Below, piece after piece: positions 7,873 to 15,572 of a DNA stretch of 59,252 nt. The notes under the pieces are model-generated. The model saw only the letters and a list, made by a program, of their open reading frames with translations, did no database searches and was not told the DNA's origin. The stretch comes from Arachnia propionica. GTDB lineage: Bacteria > Actinomycetota > Actinomycetes > Propionibacteriales > Propionibacteriaceae. The stretch's first letter is position 1; each line of letters opens with the position of its first letter. The position numbers were made by a program, and so were the translations under genes. The stretch covers positions 1-59,252 of the forward strand of contig NZ_RQYT01000014.1 of the NCBI RefSeq assembly GCF_003932785.1, given 5' to 3'.

Positions 7873-9278
7873 GCCGCCAGCCGTGCCACCGCTGCGGCGG
7901 CACCGTGCTCGTCGAGGAGGGCGACGGCGTCGCGCCAGCTCGTCCGCAGTCGATCGTCGTCCCCCAGCTCCCCGAAGACGGGGGCGAAGCGCAGGAAGGC
8001 GCCGGGGTCGGCCTCGTCGCGCATGGCCCACTCCCTCAGCTCGTCGGCGCGGCGATCAGTGAGGTCGCCGCCTGCGAGGATGCGGCGTCGCCACGCGGCC
8101 AGCACCAGGCACGCGCACTCGATGTCGCGCCCGGCGCGTAGCTGGTCGGCGATGACGGGGACCAGGAACTTCGTGATCCGGTCCGACGAGTCGACGACCT
8201 GGCGGGCCAGCGTGTCGGCGAGTCTGGACCCCCCGAAGCGGGCCATGAGCCGGTCGCAGTAGGCGGCCAGGTCGATGCCCGGGACGGGATCGAGGGTGGG
8301 GATGGCCTCCCGGGTCATGTAGCGGCGGATGTACCGGGCGAAGGTCTCGTCGTGGCAGGCCTCGTGGACCATCGTGAACCCCGCCAGGAGACCCAGGTGG
8401 CTCATCACCTGGTGGGAGGCGTTGAGCAGCCGCAGCTTCATCTTCTCGAACGGTGCGACGTCGGCCACGAGTTGCGCACCGACCCTCTCCAGCGGCGGCC
8501 GTCCGGCCGGGAACCGATCCTCGATCACCCACTGGGTGAACGACTCCGACCGGACGGGCCAGGCGTCGTCGATCCCGTACCGCTGCCGAAGGTCCAGGGC
8601 GACATCGGGGGTCAGCTGTGGGGTGATGCGGTCCACCATCGAGTTGGGGAAGGCGACGTTGGCCTCGATCCAGTCGCCGAGCTGCTCGTCGACGGCGCGG
8701 GCGAACCCGGTCAGGACGGCGCGGGCGACGTCGCCGTTGTGCTGGATGTTGTCGCAGGACAGCACGGTGAACGGCGGCACCCCGGCATCGCGACGTCGCC
8801 GCAGCGCCTCCGTCAGCACCCCCCAGGCGGTGCCGGGTGGCTGTTCGCCGACGTGGGGGAGGGCCTCGTCGAGGTTGTAGCCCCCCTCGGTGATGGTGAG
8901 GCTGACGATCCGGATCTCCGGCGAGGACAGCAGGTCCATGATGCGTCCCGCATCGGCGGGGGAGTGGAGGTGGTCGATGATGCTGCCGACGACCCGCGTG
9001 TGGTCGGTGCCGTCGGGGTCGACGGTGGTGAGGCAGTAGAGGTGGTCCTGGGAGCGGGAACGCGCCACCGCATCGGCGTCCCCGGGGAGCAGACCCACCC
9101 CGACGATGCCCCAGTCGCTGACGCCGTCGATGGCGAGGACGTCATCGACATGGACGGCCTGGTGGGCCCGGTGGAAGGCGCCCACGCCGATGTGGACGAT
9201 CCCGGGGGTGACCCGGGTGCGGTCGTAGGCCGGGGTGGGGATGTCGAGGGCGGACAGGGCGGCGGTGGAGAGCTTCAT
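7869..9278 (-). CDS. Mannitol/polyol dehydrogenase family protein
   Basis: The 469-residue enzyme belongs to the long-chain mannitol dehydrogenase family, which oxidises polyols or sugar acids to ketoses with NAD(P)+ (mannitol 2-dehydrogenase, D-arabinitol 4-dehydrogenase, fructuronate reductase). Seen motifs: HIGVGAFHRAHQ at the nucleotide-binding start, SCDNIQHNGDV, and EKMKLRLLNASHQVMSHLG containing the catalytic lysine of the family and a conserved His. Length fits mannitol 2-dehydrogenase-type enzymes. In this operon it would convert an imported polyol to a ketose for the FGGY kinase. Together with the divergent L-xylulose-reductase-like gene it points to pentitol or hexitol interconversion. 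Confidence 0.9.
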   Translation of the reverse strand: MKLSTAALSALDIPTPAYDRTRVTPGIVHIGVGAFHRAHQAVHVDDVLAIDGVSDWGIVGVGLLPGDADAVARSRSQDHLYCLTTVDPDGTDHTRVVGSIIDHLHSPADAGRIMDLLSSPEIRIVSLTITEGGYNLDEALPHVGEQPPGTAWGVLTEALRRRRDAGVPPFTVLSCDNIQHNGDVARAVLTGFARAVDEQLGDWIEANVAFPNSMVDRITPQLTPDVALDLRQRYGIDDAWPVRSESFTQWVIEDRFPAGRPPLERVGAQLVADVAPFEKMKLRLLNASHQVMSHLGLLAGFTMVHEACHDETFARYIRRYMTREAIPTLDPVPGIDLAAYCDRLMARFGGSRLADTLARQVVDSSDRITKFLVPVIADQLRAGRDIECACLVLAAWRRRILAGGDLTDRRADELREWAMRDEADPGAFLRFAPVFGELGDDDRLRTSWRDAVALLDEHGAAAAVARLAA

Positions 9279-9296
9279 GGGAACTCCTCGGGTCGG

Positions 9297-9929
9297 TCAG
9301 GGCAGTTCGACGATGAGATCGGCGTGCTCCCGTGTCCCCTCCACACGGGCCGCGTTGTTCTGGTCCACCCCCAGGACCCAGTCGGTGGCGGTGGCCTCGT
9401 CCTCGCCGGAGCGCATCCGCCGGGCCACCAGGCGGCGGATGCGTTCCTCGGTCGGCACCTCGAGGTACCAGACCTCGTCGAGCAGGGGCCGGACGCGTTC
9501 CCAACCGTGCTCCCGGGCCAGCAGGTACAGCCCCTCCACGATGACGAGCGGGACCTCGCGGGGGACGGCGATGGCGCTGCCGACGGAGGTCTCCAGGGAC
9601 CGGTCGAAGCGAGGTGCGTAGGTGACGGCCTCCTCGGCCGCTGCGAGGCGGACGAGGAGCGAGACGAATCCGGCGACGTCGAAGGTGTCGATGGCGCCCT
9701 TGCGGCCCCGCCGCCCCAGGGTCTCGAGCACCGGGTTGTCGAGGTGGAAGCCGTCCATGGGGACGATGACCGCCCGATCGCCGAGGAGTCGGCCGAGCCG
9801 CGCGCTGAGCGTCGACTTGCCCGCGCCGGGACAGCCGACGATCCCCAGCAGCGCGCGTCCGCCGTCATCGCCGCGGAGCCGACGGGCACGCTCCGCCAGC
9901 TCGGGGATGTCGATGGTGGGCGGAGTCAC
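9297..9929 (-). CDS. FrcK/uridine-kinase-like P-loop kinase
   Basis: The 210-residue protein has GCPGAGKST as Walker A, PMDGFHLDN as in uridine and pantothenate kinases, and VIVEGLYLL as Walker B. Best match by memory is the FrcK/YggC group found with fructose-type ABC importers. The GTG start is preferred because AGGAGG lies 5 nt upstream. It is the first gene of the minus-strand operon, directly behind the LacI-controlled promoter. Role: phosphorylation of a sugar or nucleoside-like substrate, not proven. The gap to the dehydrogenase gene is 18 nt. Confidence 0.8.
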   Translation of the reverse strand: MTPPTIDIPELAERARRLRGDDGGRALLGIVGCPGAGKSTLSARLGRLLGDRAVIVPMDGFHLDNPVLETLGRRGRKGAIDTFDVAGFVSLLVRLAAAEEAVTYAPRFDRSLETSVGSAIAVPREVPLVIVEGLYLLAREHGWERVRPLLDEVWYLEVPTEERIRRLVARRMRSGEDEATATDWVLGVDQNNAARVEGTREHADLIVELP

Positions 9930-9960
9930 GGGTGCCTCCTGGCGGTTCGGGAGCGCCTCG

Positions 9961-9988
9961 TTGCGCTCGCTTGGTGAAACCGTAGAAT
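9961..9988 (+). promoter_or_regulatory. Promoter of the xylulose-reductase-like gene
   Basis: TTGCGC (9961-9966) and TAGAAT (9983-9988) are 16 nt apart and point toward the reductase gene. Transcription would start within the LacI-type operator that follows, leaving a leader of about 100 nt. Confidence 0.45.
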
Positions 9989-10007
9989 GGCATGACATCG
10001 TTGTCAA
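9979..10007 (-). promoter_or_regulatory. Promoter of the sugar operon
   Basis: On the minus strand a perfect TTGACA (10002-10007) is followed after 17 nt by TACGGT (9979-9984). The -35 element is embedded in the LacI-type operator, so repressor binding would occlude it. Confidence 0.6.
9993..10006. promoter_or_regulatory. LacI-family operator TGACATCGTTGTCA
   Basis: A 14-bp near-palindrome (12 of 14 positions paired) with the central CG characteristic of LacI-family sites. It overlaps the -35 of the minus-strand operon promoter and the start region of the plus-strand promoter, so one bound repressor could silence both directions. The cognate regulator is probably the LacI protein encoded in the operon. 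Confidence 0.65.
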
Positions 10008-10091
10008 GAGTCAGGTTCGACGGGTACAACGGTCACATCATCGACACGTCGACGGATGCAACGGTGCGTCCGGACGGGAAGGAGCAGGGAG

Positions 10092-10823
10092 ATGGAGATC
10101 ACATTCGACGGCAGGCCGGTCCTGGTCACCGGAGCCACGGGGGGCATCGGCGCGGAGATCGTGCGGCAGCTCGTCGCCTCGGATGCGACGGTGATCGGGG
10201 CGGGTCGCAACGAGGAGGGGCTCGCGGCACTGGCGGCGGAGACGGGGTGCCGGACGCTGGCGTTCGACCTCACGTCGGAGGAGCAGGTGGAGCAGGCCCT
10301 CGCCGACCTCGACGTGTGGGGCGTGGTGAACTGCGGCGGATTCGGCGGGGAGATCGCCAGCCCCATGGAGACCGACATCTCGGTGTTCGACCGCGTCATG
10401 GCGGTCAACGCGAGGGGCACCCTGCTGGTGACGAAGTACACGTCGCGCTCGATGATCCGCCTGGGCAAGGGGGGATCCATCGTCAACGTGTCGAGCCAGG
10501 CCTCCCTCGTGGCCCTGCAGAACCACATCTCCTACGGGTCGTCGAAGGCGGCCGTGGACAACATCACCCGCGTGAGCGCGCTCGAACTGGGGCGGCACGG
10601 GATCCGGGTGAACAGCGTTCATCCCACCGTGGTCATGACGGAGATGTCGGAGTTCTACTGGGGGCGGCCGGAGATCGGGGACCCGTTCATCGAGCAGATG
10701 CCGCTCGGTCGTTGGGCGACCCAGGCGGAGGTGGCGGCCCCCGTGGTCTTCCTCCTCAGTGACCGGGCGGCGATGATCACCGGCGCCCATCTCCCCATCG
10801 ACGGGGGATACACCTGTCGTTGA
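10092..10823 (+). CDS. Short-chain dehydrogenase, L-xylulose/dicarbonyl reductase (DCXR) type
   Basis: The 243-residue protein has the classical SDR layout: TGATGGIG cofactor loop near the N-terminus, a NCGG segment in place of the common NNAG, catalytic Ser in NVSSQAS and the Y-x-x-x-K motif YGSSK. Length and several segments (GRPVLVTGA, HPTVVMTEM, LLSDRAAMITG) follow mammalian dicarbonyl/L-xylulose reductase, which interconverts L-xylulose and xylitol with NADPH. The ATG follows AAGGAG with 7-nt spacing. It is transcribed divergently from the sugar operon and shares its LacI-type operator. Assignment to L-xylulose is by resemblance; other ketoses are possible. Confidence 0.85.
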   Translation: MEITFDGRPVLVTGATGGIGAEIVRQLVASDATVIGAGRNEEGLAALAAETGCRTLAFDLTSEEQVEQALADLDVWGVVNCGGFGGEIASPMETDISVFDRVMAVNARGTLLVTKYTSRSMIRLGKGGSIVNVSSQASLVALQNHISYGSSKAAVDNITRVSALELGRHGIRVNSVHPTVVMTEMSEFYWGRPEIGDPFIEQMPLGRWATQAEVAAPVVFLLSDRAAMITGAHLPIDGGYTCR

Positions 10824-10827
10824 TCGG

Positions 10828-10900
10828 TCGGGATGACAGGACTCGAACCTGCGATCTCCTGCTCCCAAAGCAGGCGCGCTAGCCACTACGCTACATCCCG
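10828..10900 (-). tRNA. tRNA-Pro (anticodon TGG)
   Basis: Read on the minus strand: acceptor arm CGGGATG/CATCCCG, D-arm, anticodon stem CCTGC/GCAGG with loop TTTGGGA giving TGG, and T-arm with GGTTCGAGTCC. The 3' CCA is not encoded. Confidence 0.95.
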
Positions 10901-10935
10901 GCTCCCCCGGCGGGGGCTCGTCGAGTCTAGTGCAC

Positions 10936-10973
10936 GGCCCCTTGCGCGACCAATGTGGTCGACGCAGGGGGCC
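10936..10973. terminator. Stem-loop terminator after the small membrane protein gene and tRNA-Pro
   Basis: GGCCCCTTGCG (10936-10946) pairs with CGCAGGGGGCC (10963-10973) with one G-T pair, and the loop itself can fold (CGACC/GGTCG). No clear T-run on either side. It lies just past the stop of the minus-strand gene at 10981. Confidence 0.55.
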
Positions 10974-10980
10974 CCTCGGT

Positions 10981-11358
10981 TCAGTGGCGACGGTCGCCGA
11001 TGAGGCCGTGCATGACCGAACTGGTGAGGCTGATGATGATGCTGCCGAGCAGCGCCGAGAAGAAGTCGTTGACGTGGAACGGCATGCCCAGCTGCTGCCC
11101 GATCCACGCCGTGAGGGTGAGCATGGCGGCGTTGATGACGAGGAGGAACAACCCGAGGGTCAGGACCACCAGGCAGAACGACAACACGGTGGTGATGGGA
11201 CGCACCACGGCGTTGACCAGGCCCAGGATGCCGCTCACCACGAGGAGCGTCAGCACGTACTGCTGTTCGGACTGCGCGACGATCTGGAGCCCGGGCACGA
11301 GCCAGACGGCGACGGCCGTGGCGACGGCACCCGCGATGATTCTCGAGACCAGATTCAT
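10981..11358 (-). CDS. Phage-holin-family (YvlD-type) small membrane protein
   Basis: The 125-residue product has four hydrophobic segments, with the conserved GLVNAVVRPI...LTLGLFLLVINAAMLTLTAW pattern of the 'phage holin family 4' (YvlD) domain. Despite the family name these are chromosomal proteins of unknown function found widely in actinobacteria, not phage lysis genes. It sits alone between two tRNA genes on the same strand. No prophage gene is nearby, so a holin role is not suggested. Confidence 0.85.
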   Translation of the reverse strand: MNLVSRIIAGAVATAVAVWLVPGLQIVAQSEQQYVLTLLVVSGILGLVNAVVRPITTVLSFCLVVLTLGLFLLVINAAMLTLTAWIGQQLGMPFHVNDFFSALLGSIIISLTSSVMHGLIGDRRH

Positions 11359-11383
11359 GTCCTCAACGGTAGCGCGATGACAA

Positions 11384-11409
11384 GGGCCCCCACCTGCAGG
11401 TGGGGGCCC
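11384..11409. terminator. Perfect 26-bp palindrome after tRNA-Gly
   Basis: GGGCCCCCACCTG / CAGGTGGGGGCCC is a perfect 13-bp inverted repeat with no unpaired loop base. It lies directly 3' of tRNA-Gly and upstream of the small membrane gene, so it likely ends the tRNA transcript. No T-run follows. Confidence 0.55.
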
Positions 11410-11413
11410 GGTG

Positions 11414-11487
11414 TGGAGCGGATGACGGGAATCGAACCCGCGTAGCTAGTTTGGAAGACTAGGGCTCTACCATTGAGCTACATCCGC
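11414..11487 (-). tRNA. tRNA-Gly (anticodon TCC)
   Basis: Minus strand: acceptor GCGGATG/CATCCGC, anticodon stem CTAGT/ACTAG with loop CTTCCAA giving TCC, T-arm GGTTCGATTCC. A CCA tail is encoded. Its position upstream of tig is like the tRNA pair near tig in mycobacteria. Confidence 0.95.
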
Positions 11488-11582
11488 GCAACCCGACGAA
11501 GTCTAGCAGCAACGACGCCGCCTTCCCACTCGGCAGCGGTGTCGGCCGACCACGCAACCGGGACATGCGGGTCCCGTGCCGG

Positions 11583-11611
11583 TTGGTGGGGCGCGCCGTC
11601 GCCGTTAGACT
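11583..11611 (+). promoter_or_regulatory. Promoter of tig
   Basis: TTGGTG (11583-11588), 17-nt spacer, TAGACT (11606-11611). Predicted start about 11618, leaving a leader of roughly 30 nt that includes the AGGAG site. Confidence 0.55.
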
Positions 11612-11646
11612 GTCGCGCGACCGTTTCAACTTCCAGGAGTCCTCAC

Positions 11647-13053
11647 GTGCCCAGCACCTTTGAGAAGCTCAGCCCCACGCGGGCCAAGCTCACCGTCGAG
11701 ATCCCGTTCGCCGATCTGAAGCCCCACCTCGACAAGGCCTACAAGGAGATCGCGCAGAGCGTCAACATCCCCGGTTTCCGCAAGGGCAAGGTGCCGGCGG
11801 CCGTCATCGACCAGCGTTTCGGACGCGGGGTGGTGCTCCAGGAGGCCATCAACGAGGCCCTGCCGCCCGCCTACGAGGCGGCCCTCGCCGAGGCCAGGAT
11901 CGTTCCCCTGGCCCAGCCCGAGGTGGACGTGACCAGGCTCGAGGACGGTGAGCTCGTCGAGTTCGTCGCCGAGGTGGACATCCGTCCCGACTTCGACCTG
12001 CCGGACTTCGGCAAGATCGAGGCCACCGTCGACGCGATCGCCGACCAGGACGATCAGGTGGAGGAGCGCATCGAGCTGCTCCGCAAGCGCTTCGCGACCA
12101 CCACCGAGGTGGACCGCAAGGCCAAGAAGGGTGACGTCCTCACCATCGACCTCACCGCCGCCCAGGACGGCAAGGAGCTCGAGGACGCCGCCGCGAACGG
12201 CCTCACGATCACCGTCGGCGAGGACTCGGGGATGCTCGAGGGCCTCGACAAGGCGGTTCGTGGCCTCAAGGCCGGCGAGTCCGCGACCTTCACCTCCACC
12301 CTGGTCGGCGGGCCGCAGCGCGGTGAGGAGGCGGAGATCACCGTCACCGTCACGAAGGTTGCGGAGCAGGAGCTGCCCGCCCTCGACGACGAGTTCGCCC
12401 AGATGATCTCCGAGTTCGACACCGTCGAGGAGATGCGTGCCGACCTCGCCAAGGCCGTCGAGGCCCAGGCGAAGGCCGAGCAGCTGGCCGAGGCCCGGGA
12501 CAAGGTGCTCGAGGCGGCCCTCGAGAAGGTGGAGATCGAGCTGCCCGAGGGTGTGCTCGCCCGGGAGCTGGAGGCGCGTCGTGGCCAGGTCAACGACCAG
12601 CTCGCCCGCGCGGGCCTGGACGTCGAGACCTACCTCGAGCAGGCCGAGGACGAGGACGCGAAGGACGCCGAGGAGTTCTGGGGCCAGGTGGACGAGCGCT
12701 CCACCCAGGCGCTCAGGGCCCAGCTGCTCCTCGACAAGTACGCCGACGAGCACGAGCTGCCGGTGTCCCAGCAGGACCTCACCGAGCTGATCTTCCGCCG
12801 CGCCGCGGAGACCCGCACCTCGCCGCAGGACGTCATGAACCACATGATGGAGCACAACCACATGCCCGAGTGGATGCAGGAGATCCGCCGCGGCAAGGCC
12901 CTGGCCGCCATCTGCGAGGCGGCGAAGGTCGTGGACTCCAACGGCGACGCCGTCGAGATGAAGGCCCCGGAGGCCCAGGAGGAGACGGCCGAGGAGGCCG
13001 CCGAGTCCGACGAGGTCGCTGAGAAGGCGGCCGAGGCCGAGGGCGAGGAGTGA
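11647..13053 (+). CDS. tig: Trigger factor, ribosome-associated chaperone
   Basis: The 468-residue protein binds at the ribosomal tunnel exit and folds nascent chains. Domains in order: ribosome-binding N-domain with the signature GFRKGKVP (43-50), FKBP-type peptidyl-prolyl isomerase domain around 150-245, and the long helical substrate-cradling C-domain. The tail is strongly acidic (Glu/Ala repeats over the last 35 residues), which is seen in actinobacterial homologues. The GTG start follows AGGAG with 8-nt spacing and the protein begins MPSTFEKLSP, a typical tig start. The next gene lies 3 nt downstream. Confidence 0.97.
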   Translation: MPSTFEKLSPTRAKLTVEIPFADLKPHLDKAYKEIAQSVNIPGFRKGKVPAAVIDQRFGRGVVLQEAINEALPPAYEAALAEARIVPLAQPEVDVTRLEDGELVEFVAEVDIRPDFDLPDFGKIEATVDAIADQDDQVEERIELLRKRFATTTEVDRKAKKGDVLTIDLTAAQDGKELEDAAANGLTITVGEDSGMLEGLDKAVRGLKAGESATFTSTLVGGPQRGEEAEITVTVTKVAEQELPALDDEFAQMISEFDTVEEMRADLAKAVEAQAKAEQLAEARDKVLEAALEKVEIELPEGVLARELEARRGQVNDQLARAGLDVETYLEQAEDEDAKDAEEFWGQVDERSTQALRAQLLLDKYADEHELPVSQQDLTELIFRRAAETRTSPQDVMNHMMEHNHMPEWMQEIRRGKALAAICEAAKVVDSNGDAVEMKAPEAQEETAEEAAESDEVAEKAAEAEGEE

Positions 13054-13056
13054 CCG

Positions 13057-14175
13057 ATGGGGGCGAGTGAACCGACCCGCTCCCTCGGCCTGCCCAAGCT
13101 GGCGATGGCGGCCCTCGTCCTGGGTGCCATCGCGCTGAGCTTCGGGCTGTTCCAGGAGCTGAGTCCGGTCCTCGCCCCCACCTTCCTGGCGGTCAACCTC
13201 CTGATCGCCGCCTACCCGGTCTACACGTGGCTGGTCGACCGCCGGGTTCCGGCCGCGTTGGCGTCACTGGCCACGGGGCTGGCGGTGCTGCTGTTGTTCG
13301 TCGCCTCCCTCACGGCGATCGTCTGGTCGGGCACCGCGATGGTGCAGTCCCTGACCTCATACGGGCCCCAGTTCACGAAGCTGTACTTCCAGTTCATCGA
13401 CTGGCTGGCCAGCCTCGGATTCGACCAGGCCACCCTGCTCAACCAGCTCAAGTCGATCTCCCCGACGAGCGTCATCGGGTTGGTCGGCAACGTCGTGTCC
13501 GAGATCTCGAGCGCCACCGGACTTGTGCTCGTCGTCCTCATCGCCATGGTGTTCATGGTGCTGGACCTGCCCTCGGTGGCGCGACGGTTCGCGGTCACCG
13601 ACCGGCTCCACCCCGAGTTCACCGATGCGCTGGAAGCGCTCACCCACGGCATCCGGCGGTACTGGCTGGTCACCACCGTCTTCGGCATCATCGTGGCCCT
13701 GGCCGACGGGGTGGTGCTCATCGCCGTCGGGGTGCCGTTGCCGCTGGTCTGGGTGATCCTCAGCTTCGTCACCAACTACATCCCGAACATCGGGTTCATC
13801 ATCGGTCTGCTGCCCCCGGCGCTGCTGGCGCTGTTCGAGAAGGGGCCGTGGGCCGCCCTCGTCGTCGTCGTGGCCTACAGCGTCATCAACTTCGTCATCC
13901 AGTCCATCATCCAGCCGAAGATCACCGGTGACGCGGTCGGCATCTCCCCGGTCGTCTCCTTCCTGTCCCTGCTGCTGTGGACCGCGGCGTTCGGTGCGCT
14001 GGGGGCCCTGCTCGCGATCCCGCTCACGCTCACGGTCAAGGCCCTCCTCATCGACAACGACCCCAGGGCCCGGTGGGTCGGCACCTTCCTGGCGTCCAAC
14101 CCTGACACCGTCGACACCAGCGACTGCGACGGTCCCGGCGACCCCGACTGTTGCCGCCCGATCCCTCGCGGATGA
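13057..14175 (+). CDS. AI-2E family transporter (PerM/YdiK type)
   Basis: The 372-residue membrane protein has the family's paired N-terminal spans, a large loop of about 100 residues, then five or so further spans including the conserved LVWVILSFVTNYIPNIGFIIGLLPPALLAL region and a C-terminal helix IPLTLTVKALLID. The family was named for putative autoinducer-2 export, but many members move other substrates, including Na+/H+, so no substrate is claimed. It follows tig by 3 nt and is probably co-transcribed with it. The Asp/Cys-rich C-terminal tail is not conserved in general. Confidence 0.88.
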   Translation: MGASEPTRSLGLPKLAMAALVLGAIALSFGLFQELSPVLAPTFLAVNLLIAAYPVYTWLVDRRVPAALASLATGLAVLLLFVASLTAIVWSGTAMVQSLTSYGPQFTKLYFQFIDWLASLGFDQATLLNQLKSISPTSVIGLVGNVVSEISSATGLVLVVLIAMVFMVLDLPSVARRFAVTDRLHPEFTDALEALTHGIRRYWLVTTVFGIIVALADGVVLIAVGVPLPLVWVILSFVTNYIPNIGFIIGLLPPALLALFEKGPWAALVVVVAYSVINFVIQSIIQPKITGDAVGISPVVSFLSLLLWTAAFGALGALLAIPLTLTVKALLIDNDPRARWVGTFLASNPDTVDTSDCDGPGDPDCCRPIPRG

Positions 14176-14216
14176 TCCCGTCACGCCCTTGCGATGACCG
14201 CTTGGGCGGGGCGAAC

Positions 14217-14244
14217 TTGGTTTGTCGGTCAGAGTCGGTAACTT
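14217..14244 (+). promoter_or_regulatory. Promoter giving a leaderless clpP1 transcript
   Basis: TTGGTT (14217-14222), 16-nt spacer, TAACTT (14239-14244). Only 6 nt separate the -10 from the GTG, so the start codon would be at or next to +1; no ribosome-binding site is visible. Confidence 0.5.
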
Positions 14245-14250
14245 TGTCCT

Positions 14251-14874
14251 GTGACCGACAAGCGAAACCACATCTCCATGGCCGCGGCCCAGGGGCCGGG
14301 CCTGGGGTTGACCGACAACGTCTACGCCTCCCTGCTGGCCAACCGCATCATCTTCCTGGGCTCCGAGGTCCGCGACGAGAACGCCAACGCCATCTGCGCC
14401 CAGATGCTGCTGCTCAACGCCGAGGACCCGCACTCGGACATCTACCTCTACATCAACAGCCCGGGCGGCTCCGTCGACTCGGGGATGGCCATCTTCGACA
14501 CGATGCAGTGGATCAGCAACGACGTGGCCACCGTCGCGATGGGCCTGGCGGCCTCGATGGGGCAGTTCCTGCTGTCGGCGGGCACCCCGGGCAAGCGTTA
14601 CGCCCTGCCCCACAGCCGGATCATGATGCACCAGCCCTCGGGTGGCCTCGGCGGTACGGCCTCCGACATCCGCATCCAGGCCGAGCAGTCGCTCCACATC
14701 AAGAAGACCATGGCCAAGCTCATCGCGCAGCACACGGGCCAGACCGTCGAGCAGATCGAGGCCGACTCGGACCGGGACCGCTGGTTCACCGCCGATCAGG
14801 CGCTCGAGTACGGCTTCATCGACCACGTCTACGAGCGTGCGTCCCAGATCAACGAGAAGGCTCCGAACCAGTGA
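14251..14874 (+). CDS. clpP1: ATP-dependent Clp protease proteolytic subunit 1
   Basis: This 207-residue serine protease subunit carries the triad Ser102 (GLAASMGQ), His127 (MMHQPSGG) and Asp172 (DSDRDRWF). ClpP1 and ClpP2 form mixed double rings in actinobacteria and degrade proteins fed by ClpX or ClpC. The GTG start is chosen because the product then has a normal N-terminus and a -10 lies immediately upstream. Its stop overlaps the clpP2 GTG by 4 nt, ensuring balanced synthesis. Confidence 0.96.
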   Translation: MTDKRNHISMAAAQGPGLGLTDNVYASLLANRIIFLGSEVRDENANAICAQMLLLNAEDPHSDIYLYINSPGGSVDSGMAIFDTMQWISNDVATVAMGLAASMGQFLLSAGTPGKRYALPHSRIMMHQPSGGLGGTASDIRIQAEQSLHIKKTMAKLIAQHTGQTVEQIEADSDRDRWFTADQALEYGFIDHVYERASQINEKAPNQ

Positions 14875-15479
14875 ACATGAACTACTACATCCCGCAGTGG
14901 GAGGAGCGCACCAGCTACGGTCTGCGTCGCGTCGACCCCTACACCAAGCTCTTCGAGGATCGCATCATCTTCCTCGGCACCCCCATCAACGACGAGATCG
15001 CCAACGCCGTCATGGCCCAGCTGCTGTGTCTCCAGTCGATGGACTCGGAGCGGCAGATCTCGATCTACATCAACTCGCCCGGTGGCTCGTTCACGGCGTT
15101 GACCGCGATCTACGACACGATGCGCTACATCAAGCCGGACATCCAGACGGTGTGCCTCGGACAGGCCGCCTCCGCAGCCGCGGTCCTGCTGGCCGCGGGG
15201 ACGAAGGGCAAGCGGCTCGCGCTGCCGAACAGCCGCATCCTCATCCACCAGCCCGCCACCGAGGGCGGCTACGGGCAGTCCTCCGACCTGGAGATCCAGG
15301 CCAAGGAGATCATGCGAATCCGTGAGCTCATGGAGCACATGCTGGCCTCCGACACCGGACAGGACGTCGCCAAGGTCAGCCGCGACATCGAGCGCGACAA
15401 GTACCTCACCGCCCAGGAGGCCGTGGAGTACGGGATCGTCGACGACATCCTTCCCTCCCTCAAGGACATGAACGCCTGA
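14871..15479 (+). CDS. clpP2: ATP-dependent Clp protease proteolytic subunit 2
   Basis: The 202-residue second Clp peptidase subunit has Ser101 in QAASAAAV, His126 in LIHQPAT and Asp172 in RDIERDKYL. The GTG that overlaps the clpP1 stop has GAGAAGG about 10 nt upstream; an ATG two codons later would give 200 residues with poorer spacing. Both subunits keep complete triads, so both rings should be active. A stem-loop follows the gene before clpX. Confidence 0.96.
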   Translation: MNMNYYIPQWEERTSYGLRRVDPYTKLFEDRIIFLGTPINDEIANAVMAQLLCLQSMDSERQISIYINSPGGSFTALTAIYDTMRYIKPDIQTVCLGQAASAAAVLLAAGTKGKRLALPNSRILIHQPATEGGYGQSSDLEIQAKEIMRIRELMEHMLASDTGQDVAKVSRDIERDKYLTAQEAVEYGIVDDILPSLKDMNA

Positions 15480-15487
15480 TCGCAGTG

Positions 15488-15530
15488 ACCGGTCTGGGTG
15501 TTGTGCCCCCGCGGCGCCACCCGGACCGGT
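15488..15530 (+). terminator. Stem-loop between clpP2 and clpX
   Basis: ACCGGTCTGGGTG (15488-15500) pairs with CACCCGGACCGGT (15518-15530) over 13 positions with one G-T pair and a 17-nt loop. No T-run follows, so termination may be partial. TACTGT (15530-15535) could serve as a -10 for separate clpX transcription. Confidence 0.45.
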
Positions 15531-15572
15531 ACTGTGGTGGGGACCGCAGCACGGTCGGAAGGAGTGGGCGCT

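Noticed and set aside
10981-11358. Prophage remnant suggested by the 'holin' family name
   Set aside because: No other phage gene lies nearby; the family is mostly chromosomal membrane proteins.
14180-14216. Possible ClgR site (CGC...GCG patterns) before clpP1
   Set aside because: Spacer lengths do not fit the recalled ClgR consensus and the region is simply GC-rich.
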